In this document: positions 13,967-23,300 of the stretch, one piece after another
Layout: every line of letters starts with the position of its first letter
Position numbering within the stretch: position 1 is the first letter of the stretch
DNA from: Epichloe hybrida
Lineage: Eukaryota > Ascomycota > Sordariomycetes > Hypocreales > Clavicipitaceae
Assembly: GCA_019022495.1 (NCBI GenBank)
Contig: JAFEKR010000010.1
Span: forward strand, 1,116,001-1,180,000
Direction: 5' to 3'
Length of the DNA stretch: 64,000 bases
Notes under the pieces: generated by a model
What the model was told of the DNA's origin: nothing
What the model saw: only the letters and a program-made list of their open reading frames with translations
The model's database searches: none
Position numbers and translations under genes: made by a program

Positions 13967-14577
13967 GTATTGCACTAAAACGTGTAGTGTAGTGTAGTAT
14001 TTGTAGTGTAGTGTAGTAACTACACTATAAACTACATTACACTATAAACTACACTAACTATAAGGAAAAAAAAACTATATTACACTAACTATAAAAAAAA
14101 AAAAACTATAATATATTATACTATAAATTTTTTTTCCTAAACTACACTAACTATAAACACTATAAATGTAGTATTAGACTTTTTATTAGTTATTAGTATT
14201 ATAAGAATTAAAAGAATACTAGTTATATAAAAGCTTTTATTATTACCTATTTTATTTAATTAGTTATAGAATTTATAATATTATATTATTTTAGTAATTT
14301 TACTATTACTAAGTAAGGTTATATATAATATTATACTTTTTTAATAATACTATTTAACTTAATACTTTATTTCCCTAATATAACTTAAAGAAAAACCTTC
14401 TTATTATATTATTTACTATTTCTATAAATTATTATTATTACTTATTTTAAAAATACTATAAAAAGAACTACTAGAAAACTTAATATAAGTAGCTTATTAT
14501 ATCTTGTTATATCTTATTATAGCTTATAATAGCTTATAATAGCTTATAATACTAATATTACTAATACTACTAGTATT

Positions 14578-14640
14578 ACTAAGATTACTAAGATTACTAA
14601 GATTACTAAGATTACTAAGATTACTAAGATTACTAAGATT
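14578..14640 (+). repeat. 9-bp minisatellite ACTAAGATT x7 inside element A
   Basis: Seven perfect tandem copies of ACTAAGATT. The inverted sister element B has only about two copies of the same word (near 17,895-17,915), so the array expanded after the copies separated. Confidence 0.9.
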
Positions 14641-14995
14641 ACTTATAATATTATTAGTGTTAAAGTTTAATAATAAATAAATAATAAATAAATAACTTAA
14701 AATATAAATACTAGTAATTATAAGTAAATTACTATAGTAAAAGCTATAGTTTTTAATAACTTTATATTTTAAGGTTTTTAAAAATATTAATATTATAAAA
14801 ATGTTTTCTCTTTTATATTTTTTTAAAATAATAATAAAAGTAAAATAATAGTAATAATAGTAATAAAGGTTATTAAAGCTTTTATAATAAGTATATATAT
14901 ATTCTTTTTACTAAATAGCTAATTATATAGCTAGTCCTAGTACTTTAACTACCTTTTATAATAAGTATAGTATATTATATAAAACTCAGTCCTAG

Positions 14996-15519
14996 TGTCA
15001 TGGTCTAGCCCATAGGGCTAATCGCGGGTGCCTGCGCCACCATGTGGGTTTAACCCCAATTCCGTTGCGCCATAGGGGTAACAAAAGAATACGCATTGCA
15101 CAAGTCCCTGTAACTTGTGCAATTAACACCTATATTGCTAGGTCTAGGCAAAGCCTAGATCATCACATAGGCCCTTTCCCTAGGTGATCTTCTTCCTATT
15201 AACCCCTTAAGCTAGCAATACCACGCATCCCCCAGGGACCCTCTCTTTTTTCCCTGTAAGCCTAGGAAGAACCCCGTTGTGGCTGCCCTATAGTGCTTGC
15301 GCGCACGTAGCTGGTTCGAACCTATGACCTTGGATAACTTATGCAAATGTCATGGTCTAGCCTATAGGGCTAATCGCGGGTGCCTGCGCCACCATGTGGG
15401 TTTAACCCTAATTCTGTTACGCCATAGGGGTAACAAAAGAATACGCATTGCATAAGTCCTTGTAACTTGTGCAATTAACACCTATATTGCTAGGTCTAGG
15501 CAAAGCCTAGATCATCACA
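14996..15519. mobile_element. TRIM/SMART-type miniature LTR retroelement
   Basis: Two 172-bp direct repeats, 14,996-15,167 and 15,348-15,519, each start TGTCATGG and end ATCATCACA, i.e. TG...CA, and enclose a 180-bp interior without coding capacity. The whole is flanked by a perfect 5-bp target duplication CCTAG (14,991-14,995 and 15,520-15,524). Very short LTRs, tiny interior and 5-bp duplication define terminal-repeat retrotransposons in miniature. A purine run on the minus strand next to the first LTR (AGGGAAAGGG, complement of 15,171-15,181) suggests minus orientation. The interior holds a tRNA T-arm-like GGTTCGAACC near 15,313. Confidence 0.85.
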
Positions 15520-15524
15520 CCTAG

Positions 15525-16380
15525 TATTATTTTTAAAAATAAGTTAAACTTATTTTTTATAGCTTAATTAAGCTATATAGGGTAATTCAAAAAATACTAT
15601 TAGTTATTTATTAATATACTATAAATATTAGTTTATTATATTCTTTCTTTATATATTATAGTAATAATATATATAAAGTTACTATATATAACTTCTTAAA
15701 GCTTTAGCGTTATAAAGCTTAAAGTAATATTTAATTAGTTTAAATAGTAAATAAATAGTTTAAGCTTTTTTTAAGTTCTTATTATATTAATAATAATATT
15801 AAAGTACTAAGTATATATTTTATTAACTTTTATATATTTATTTAGATTTCTAATTTAATTTAATTATATTAGTTTAGGGTATTTTTTAATTAAATTAATA
15901 ATAATAATATAAAATAATTAATAATAATAGTAAATAAAATAATTAGAAGGTTTTTCTTAAAGTTATATTAGTAAAATAAAGTAATAAGTATAATAGTATT
16001 ATTAAAAAGGTATAATATTATAAATAACCCTAGTTATAGTAAAATTCTTAAAAAAAGTGAATATTATAAATTCTATAACTAATTAAGTAAAATAGGTAAT
16101 AATAAAAGCTTCTATATAACTAGCTTTCTTTTAATCCTTATAATAACATTATATAATAAAAAGGCTTACTTTTTTTTTTACTAACACTACATTGTAGTTT
16201 TTGTAGTTAGTGTAGTTAGTAACTACACTAATTACACTACAATATAAGTAAAAAAAAACTACACTACACTAACTACAAAAAAAAAACTACAATACACTAC
16301 ACTATAAGAAAAAAAAAACTACATTACAAATACAAATTTTTCCTAAAAACTACACTAACTACACTACAAACAATACTCTA
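15525..16380. other. Right part of element A with GTAGT-type subterminal repeats
   Basis: Continuation of hAT-like element A after the TRIM insertion: AT-rich filler, then from about 16,180 an array of CTACACTA/ACTACA words interrupted by A-runs, ending in the inverted terminal motif. It is the reverse complement of 16,721-17,600 in element B. No gene. Confidence 0.7.
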
Positions 16381-16720
16381 GCGCTAGGGGATGCTAACCA
16401 AGCTATTATCCTTATGTTACTAAGGGATAGTTATACGGAAGGCCCTTAAGCCACTATAACTTAGCAAAAATCACCTAAAGAAGCCTATAATTACTTGTTA
16501 GGCAATATTCATATAGCGTTAAAATCCAGAGGGGGTCCCTATATTCTGAATTTCATAACCTAAATTTTCATGGTTTTAAGGGGACTTTAGAAGCTTTTAA
16601 TGCGGTCTTTAATAATCTACTAGCTAGATTATTAATTTTAGGGGTCCTGATTTATCCTATAGATTAGGTTAATCAATATCTTCAATCCCTAAAATTAACC
16701 TTCCCTTAGTGGGCTAAGAG

Positions 16721-18514
16721 CAGAGTATTGTTTGTAGTGTAGTTAGTGTAGTTTTTAGGAAAAATTTGTATTTGTAGTGTAGTTTTTTTTTTCTTATAGT
16801 TAGTGTAGTGTATTTTTTTTTTTTTATAGTGTAGTGTAGTGTAGTGTAGTTAGTGTAGTTACTAACTACACTAACTACAAAAACTACAAATATAGTGTTA
16901 GTAAAAAAAGTGGGTCTTTTTATTATATAATGTTATTATAAGGATTAAAAGAAGGCTAGTTATATAGAAGCTTTTATTATTACCTATTTTACCTAATTAG
17001 TTATATAATTTATAATATTTACCTTTTTTAAGGATTTTACTATAACTAGGGTTATTTATAATATTATACCTTTTTAATAATACTATTATACTTATTACTT
17101 TATTTTACTAATATAACTTAAAGAAAAACCTTCTTATTATTTTATTTACTATTACTATTAATTATTTTATATTTTAAAATATTATTATTATTATTTTAAA
17201 TAAAAAATACCCTAAACTAATAGAATAAAATTAATTAAGAAATCTAGATAAATTACTAGAAGTTAATAAAATATATACTTAGTACTTAAATCTTATTCTT
17301 AATATAATAAGAACTTAAAAAAAGCTTAAACCATTTATTTAAGATTTAAACTAATTAAATATTACTTTTAGCTTTATAATTCTAAAGCCTTAAGAAGTTA
17401 TATATAGTAACTTTATATATCTTATTACTATAATATATAAATAAAGAATATAATAAACTAATATTTATAATCTATTAATAAAGAATTAATAGTATTATTT
17501 TAATTACCCTATATAGCTTAATTAAGCTATAAAAAATAAGTTTAACTTATTTTTTAAAATAAAACTAAGACTTACTTTTATATAATATACTATACTTATT
17601 ATAAGAGCTTTAATAACTTTAATAACCTTAATTACTATTATTACTATTAATACTATTAATACTATTATTACTTAATTACTATTATTACTATTATTTTACT
17701 TTTATTATTATTTTAAAAAATATAAAAGAGAAAACATTTTTATAATATTAATATTTTTAAAAACCTTAAAATACTAAGTTATTAAAAACTATAGCTTTTA
17801 CTATAGTAATTTACTTATAATTACTAGTATCTATATTTAAGTTATTTATTTATTATTTATTATTTATTAAACTTTAACACTAATAATATTATAAGTAATC
17901 TTAGTAATCTTAGTAATACTAGTAATATTAGTATTATAAGCTATTATAAGCTATTATAAGCTATAATAAGATATAATAAGCTACTTATATTAAGTTTACT
18001 AGTAGTTCTTTTTATAGTTTTTTTTTTAAAATAAGTAATAATAATAATTTATAGAAAGATAAAATAATTTATAGAAATAGTAAATAATATAATAAGAAGG
18101 TTTTTCTTTAAGTTATATTAGGGAAAGAGAGTAGTAAGTTAAATAGTATTATTACAAAAGTATAATATTATATATAACCTTACTTAGTTATAATAAAATT
18201 ATAAAAATAATATAATATTATAAATTCTATAACTAATTTAATAAAATAGGTAATAATAAAAGGTTTTATATAACTAGCTTTCTTTTAACCTTATAAATAC
18301 TAATAACTAATAAAAAGTCTAATACTATATTTATAGTATTTGTAGTTAGTGTAGTTTAGGAAAAAAAATTTGTAGTGTAATATATTATAGTTTTTTTTTT
18401 TATAGTTAGTGTAATATAGTTTTTTTTTCCTTATAGTTAGTGTAGTTTATAGTGTAGTTACTACACTACACTACAAATACTACACTACACTACACGTTTT
18501 AGTGCAATACTCTG
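16721..18514. mobile_element. hAT-like non-autonomous transposon B, inverted relative to A
   Basis: Starts CAGAGTATTG (16,721) and ends CAATACTCTG (18,514), a perfect 10-bp inverted end. Its left end equals the complement of A's right end and its right end equals the complement of A's left end, so A and B are the same family in opposite orientation. Subterminal GTAGTGTAGT arrays lie at both ends. The 8 bp on either side (GCTAAGAG and GCCACGGC) do not match, unlike A and C, pointing to rearrangement or loss of one flank. About 1.8 kb, no open frame. Confidence 0.75.
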
Positions 18515-18808
18515 GCCACGGCTAGACTAACTATCATCCGAGGGTCCGGAGGAAGCCACATTTACTATTAAAAATTAAAGGTTTAGGGCATCTAGGGGAG
18601 CCCTTATAGCCTTATTTATACGTATACTAAATTATTGCCTTTTAGCCCACTAAGGGAACGTGAATTTTAGGGATTAAAGACATTAATTAACCTAATTTAT
18701 TAGATTAATTAGGACTCCTAAAATTAATAATCTAGCTAGTAGATTATTAAAGACTGCATTAAAGGCTTTTAAAGTCCTCTTAATAAAACCCTAAACCTTC
18801 CTTCACGC
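18515..18808 (-). pseudogene. Inverted copy of the Copia gag segment
   Basis: The complement of about 18,645-18,800 matches 16,555-16,712: blocks TTTAATAATCTACTAGCTAG, TAATCCCTAAAATT and CCTTAGTGGGCTAA occur in both. Thus the same gag region lies on both sides of element B in opposite orientation. The inner part (18,515-18,640) with TCCGAGGGTCCGGAGGAAGCC is less AT-rich than its surroundings. Confidence 0.65.
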
Positions 18809-19992
18809 CAGAGCATTGTAGTATTGTATTGTATTGTATTTTTTGGCTCTTCGATATATTGTATTGTATTATATTGTGTATTGTATTGTATTAAAAATAC
18901 AATACAATACAATACAATACATACAAGATAATATATTATGAGGGGAAAATAAAAGTGGGGTATTATATATATCTATTATATAGTAAATTTTAAAAGGAAT
19001 TTAACTAAGAATCTCTCATTTTTTAATATAATTTACTTATTTATCTAAAAATTTATAAAGGTTTACTTGATTTAGAATAAGAAGCTAATTATAGGTACTT
19101 AGTAGCTTAATATAATGTATTAAAGGCCTAATTTACAGAGCGACTTTTTTACTATATTTTAAAGGTTTTATAACTTTAATATCCATTTTTTTGGATTTCC
19201 TATCCTTTTTAGTGTGTTTTTTCTAGCTTTAATTAAAATATTTACCCTAAAGAAAGTATTTATTATTATAGATAAATAAGATTATAATTCGAAAAATAAT
19301 ATATTTATATTTATAACGTTCTTATTATAAAGAGAGAATTTTTATTTTTCTAATAAAAGGTTCTTTACCTTTATAACTATTATATTATAATTATAAGTAA
19401 TTACTTAAACTTTTTAATCTTTTTTACTTAAAAGAAAAGTAAAAACCCTAAGTTTAAACCTTGGAAAAGCTTATAAAAACTAAAAAAAGAATTTAAAGAA
19501 TTATATATAAGCTATTATTTATTTATCTATAGCTTTCTTACTTGAATATATTACCTTTACTTAAAGAGAGGGTTTTTAATAAAAATAAGTCTATAAGTGG
19601 GTTCTTATAACTATTAGTTATTTATCTATAGCTTTTATACTTAGATATTTAATTTTTATTTAAAAGGAATACTAACTAATATAGTAATACTAATAGCTAT
19701 TAAATTTATAAGCTATTATAAGCTATTATAAGCTATTATAAGCTATTATAAGCTATTATAAGCTATTACAAGCTATTATGTTAACTATATATACCTTATT
19801 ATAGCTTATAATTAAGGAATTTAACTTTATACTAAAAAAAAAGAAAAAAATACAAAACAATACAAATAATACATATATTATATTGTATTATGAAATTTCT
19901 AATGTATTATATTATATTATATTATTAATATAATATAATACAATACACAATACATCAAATGTATTGTATAATTATTGTAATGCAATGCTCTG
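18809..19992. mobile_element. hAT-like non-autonomous transposon C
   Basis: Starts CAGAGCATTG and ends CAATGCTCTG, flanked by a perfect 8-bp target duplication CTTCACGC (18,801-18,808 and 19,993-20,000). Subterminal arrays here are built on GTATTGTATT rather than the GTAGTGTAGT of A and B, so C is a separate but related family. The 1,184-bp interior is AT-rich without open frames and includes a decamer array. Superfamily hAT from end motif, duplication length and subterminal repeats; transposase not present. Confidence 0.82.
19711..19780 (+). repeat. 10-bp minisatellite AGCTATTATA x7 inside element C
   Basis: Seven tandem units of AGCTATTATA; the sixth and seventh carry single changes (AGCTATTACA, AGCTATTATG). 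Similar AGCTTATAAT words recur in elements A and B, suggesting a shared internal sequence. Confidence 0.85.
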
Positions 19993-20000
19993 CTTCACGC

Positions 20001-21580
20001 AAAGTAAATCCTAACATTAGGTAAGTATTCCCCACGAAATTCGCTATTTAGCATAGTGCATTATTCTATTTTACACTATATTCACTAATTAAAGTTACCT
20101 ATAAGCAATAAAGTAAAGATAAAATTAGGGAAAAAGTAAGGCCTATAGTCTATGTATAGCGCGGTGTATTATAGCATAATTATAAGCGCAAACCTAGGAT
20201 TTTAACCTCTAAGTGCTTCTTAGAAGGGTTAGAAGCGCCTAAAAACTATAAGGTTTAACCCTTATATCTAAAATTATTTACTAGGCACTTTCTTAGCCTA
20301 GCGCTATAGTGTTATATATATATAAAGTTATAGGTAATAATGATTTAATTTAGCTAAGTTTAAAAATATATTTTCCTATGCTAGGTTTTTAATTTATAGT
20401 TTAAAATCTATAGTTAGAAATTCCCTTAAGGTTTAAGGTTATATCTAGTAGTATCTATTACTTAATGCTATATAATTATTAAATTCCTATCTTTACTAAG
20501 CATATAAATAGGGATTCCTAGCTTCTAGTTCCCTTATTTAAGTGCGCTTAATATAAGCTTTTTAAACTATAAGTTTATAACTCTAGTCTAATAGTGTCTA
20601 TTTATAGATATTATCTATTTCTTATTATACTATCTAGGAAGTTATTCTATAATAAGGGGTTTTAGCCTATTACTATAACTAAACTAGGTCTCTAACTTCT
20701 ATAGTTCCTTAAGTTTATTCCTAACTTTCTTACTATTAAATATTCTCTAAGGGGGTTTAATTATTATTATAGCTATCTTTACTATCTAAGTACTATCTAG
20801 AATATTAAATTCCTAATAGAGGTTATTCCTAATAGTTATAAGTTTCTTTATAATACTATAGTTTTATATTCTATTTAGCCTTATACTATAGCTTAAGGTA
20901 TTCTTACTTTATCTAATAAAAAGGTTCCTAACTATAGCTAGAGGTTCTCTTTATTTCTTAATAGTAACTATAGCTCTATTAGTTAATCTTTATTACATTA
21001 TAATCACAGCTATCCTAATAGGTTTGTAGCACTTTATCTTAATTTCCTAATCCTATTATATTAGTTATTTAATTATTTAGATAGCTTTTTAGCTATAATG
21101 AATTATTATTTAGTTATTAATTATTTTAAAACTAAGTTTATTTAATAAACATAATAGAGTCCTAGTCTTATTACTATAAAAACTAACTAAAAGTTAGTAA
21201 GGTAAATAATGCTTATATTCTTTAAGTTCTCTAGCTAGTGTAGCCCTATATAACTATGATTATCTATTACCTAATACATTCTCCACCTTAACAGCCTATA
21301 ATCTAGCGCTTAACCCACTAGACTAATAGGTTAGCTATAACTATAGTTAGATGATTATAGCGATATCAAGCCCTACAAAGCGTATTCTAGCACGTAACAC
21401 TACCAAATTTTAGTGTAGCTTTGTGAGGCACTGTGCGTTGCAACAGGTCTTAAGTAATTAACTGTAAGGTGTTAGCGACAGCTAGCATTGGCGGATCTTT
21501 TAGTCTAGTGGCTCAACTACATAAATAACACTGTTTTCCCTATAAGCCCCACCTAGACTAGCCTTTTTCGCACTGGAGGG
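20001..21580. other. AT-rich RIP-degraded DNA up to the edge of the gene-bearing region
   Basis: No open frame of 60 codons. The text is TA-saturated down to about 21,290, then the base composition rises. I can assign no domain, though the minus strand may continue the inverted Copia remnant. Confidence 0.55.
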
Positions 21581-21930
21581 GGTGGTCGCAAACTTTTGGC
21601 CTGTCACTGTAGCATACCTTCTAGGTTCTGGCAAGTGTGTGCGATATTTAAATGTATTAACATTATTAAAAAAGCTGTGGTTACGTTACATTACGTTACG
21701 TTACGTTATGAGCCCTTGTGAAAATAAAATGGAAGAAATTATAAGCGTTATAACAAGCATTGTAATAAGCGTTACACGTTGTAGTGAGCTGCCGTGAGCT
21801 ACTTAAATTTACCACTAAAAAGAGCTAGTATATTTAGCGGAGAATAAGGTGGAAAGTTACTTCTTCTGTTTTAAGACTAGGGGAGGATGCGCGTTCAAGA
21901 AAGGAGGGATGCGCATGAGATGCGCATGAT
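21297..21930. repeat. Composite repeat, left copy
   Basis: Two blocks: 21,297-21,405 (TAATCTAGCGCTTAACCC ... CAAGCCCTACAAAGCG ... TATTCTAGCACGTAACA) and 21,868-21,930 (TTTTAAGACTAGGGGAGG, GATGCGC words). Both recur in the same order and orientation at 24,475-24,650, there almost contiguous. In this copy about 460 bp separate them, including an ACGTT run at 21,683-21,708. Element class unknown. Confidence 0.6.
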
Positions 21931-22287
21931 CTGTTCCACTGGCAAATCTCCAACGGAGCGGGGCCCTAGGGCCCTCGAACAACCGGGCTTGTTGTTTCGG
22001 GTTCGGCGTTTGACGAATCCACGATACATGTCTGGTGCGCTTGCTTCTTCGTTCTTCACCCACCCGCAACTTTTTGTTTGCCATGCCCGTTTCTTTTGCA
22101 CAGAGGTGTATTTTAGAGAGATCGAAAGTCCTTGCTTTCTCGAATATCTACCAGCCACAGCCCAAAGAACAGACCCCGTCACCCCTCCCTGCGCTTGATT
22201 CTGACGACAAGATTTCTTGACGATAAAAAAAAGGGCGAAAACAGAAACATTCGCAACACGCATACATACGAGTCCACGATTGTCGCG

Positions 22288-23300
22288 ATGGCATCGCAAG
22301 CCGGGGAAGCCGTGAATGGCAAGCCAGATATTGCCAGTACGTTGAATGCATTGCTTTCCTAGTGTGGGAGACGGAAAACACATTGACTCCGAGATTTCTC
22401 ATGTGCAGATCTTGGATTCACCCCCATGGTCAAAGTTTCTGGACAATGGGAGGTGGACAAAGCTCTCGAAAAGATTCATGGGGATGTGCCCAAGTCAGGC
22501 AGTCAGTCGCCGCTCAGCTTCTTCCACATGCTTGAGCGATTGAAGACGACGAAACGAGAGGGTTGGAGACGATTTGGTATAGAGAGGTACGTCTTCCGCA
22601 GTTCCTGCTTCTACGATTCCTCCGTTCTCCGGCCCAATTGTAACGTCCGAGGGAGGAAATGAAATTGTGCTTACCAATGCTACTTCATCGTCGGGCCCGT
22701 GATAGAGGCGAATCCATATCCGATCACATGTATCGCATGTCCATCATCTCCATGTTTGCTCCTCCGTCCCTCGCCGCACGCGTCGATTTAAACAAATGCA
22801 TGAAGATGTGTCTTATACACGACATGGCAGAGCTCCTGGTCGGTGACATCACGCCCGTGGATGGAGTTGTCAAGTCCGAAAAGAGCAGACGCGAGAGCCT
22901 CACCATGGACTTTCTGACCAAGAATCTATTTGGGAACAAGGACGACGCAGCTGTGGGCAAGGAGATTCGCGATATATGGAACGAGTATGAGGAGAGCAAG
23001 ACGCTCGATAGCCATTATGTTCATGATGTGGACAAAATGGAGCTGCTGCTGCAGATGATGGAGTATGAAAGGCGCGCGCAGGGCACACTTGATCTGCAGG
23101 AGTTTACGCACGTCAGGAAGAGGATGACGTTGCCGGAGACGAAGGCGTGGGCGGATGAGCTGATTCAGGAGAGGGAGGCGTTTTGGGCTGATGAGAGGAA
23201 CGGGGACGTGGACGGGGACATGGACGGGGAAGGGGATGCGAAGGAGGGCATGGATGAGAAGAAGAAGAGGATGCAGGATGAGTATTACGCCCGGAGCTGA
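22288..23300 (+). CDS. HD-domain 5'-deoxynucleotidase (HDDC2/YGK1-like)
   Basis: Three exons, 22,288-22,336, 22,409-22,586 and 22,706-23,300, give 273 residues with frame kept through GTACGT...GTGCAG and GTACGT...GATAG introns. The family removes phosphate from deoxyribonucleoside 5'-monophosphates using a divalent metal held by the HD motif. Visible are the lead-in helix FFHMLERLKTTKREGWRR (about 54-71), the first metal histidine in SDHMYRMS (H83), the HD pair in CLIHDMAELLVGD (H114-D115) and the distal acidic ligand in HDVDKMELLLQ (about 183-185). The C-terminal about 35 residues are an Asp/Gly/Lys-rich tail not needed for the fold. First gene next to the RIP block; base use is normal, so it has escaped RIP. 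Family call is firm, exact substrate inferred. Confidence 0.88.

Larger units (their letters stand above)
13471..16380. mobile_element. hAT-like non-autonomous transposon A
   Basis: The element starts CAGAGTATT (13,471), resumes after a nested insertion with GCACTAAAACG, and ends CAATACTCTA at 16,380 (expected CAATACTCTG, last base mutated). It is flanked by a perfect 8-bp duplication GCGCTAGG at 13,463-13,470 and 16,381-16,388. Short CAGAG-type inverted ends, 8-bp duplications and many subterminal repeats (here GTAGTGTAGT on both sides) are hallmarks of the hAT superfamily. After removing the two nested insertions the core is about 1.9 kb, AT-rich, with no open frame and no transposase visible, so it depends on enzyme supplied elsewhere or is dead. 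Confidence 0.8.
13030..16720 (+). pseudogene. Copia-type gag remnant split by transposon insertions
   Basis: The plus strand at 13,050-13,470 reads (through several stops) KIEALTIAINNRGMEG, FPKTAKLKGAKNFDQ, then ALGMPNFLDNPDISRALG. The frame resumes at 16,389-16,720 with ANQAIILMLLRDS, SPKEAYNYLLGNIH and a (L/F)xxLLARLL block. KLxGxxNFxxWxxAL and the following helices are typical of Copia gag (UBN2/DUF4219-like). The two halves are separated by hAT element A and rejoin exactly across its GCGCTAGG target duplication. The protein is broken by CAA/CAG to TAA/TAG changes. Confidence 0.65.

Noticed and set aside
15290..15347. tRNA gene suggested by GGTTCGAACC in the TRIM interior
   Set aside because: Only a T-arm-like word; no acceptor or anticodon stem could be built.
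14000..18510. CRISPR-like array suggested by repeated TGTAGTGTAGT words
   Set aside because: No unique spacers of constant length; these are subterminal repeats of transposons in a eukaryote.
21300..21400. tRNA-derived SINE suggested by TAGTCTAGTGG (A-box-like) on the minus strand
   Set aside because: No B box at the right spacing and no A-rich tail; left as unclassified repeat.
1..21500. Mitochondrial DNA or organelle insert suggested by extreme AT content
   Set aside because: Readable Gypsy/Copia domains with C-to-T stop codons and transposon ends explain the composition; no mitochondrial genes seen.
21857..22383. Several overlapping open frames on both strands before the HD-domain gene
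   Set aside because: No domain, biased composition only; they overlap the promoter and first exon of the real gene.
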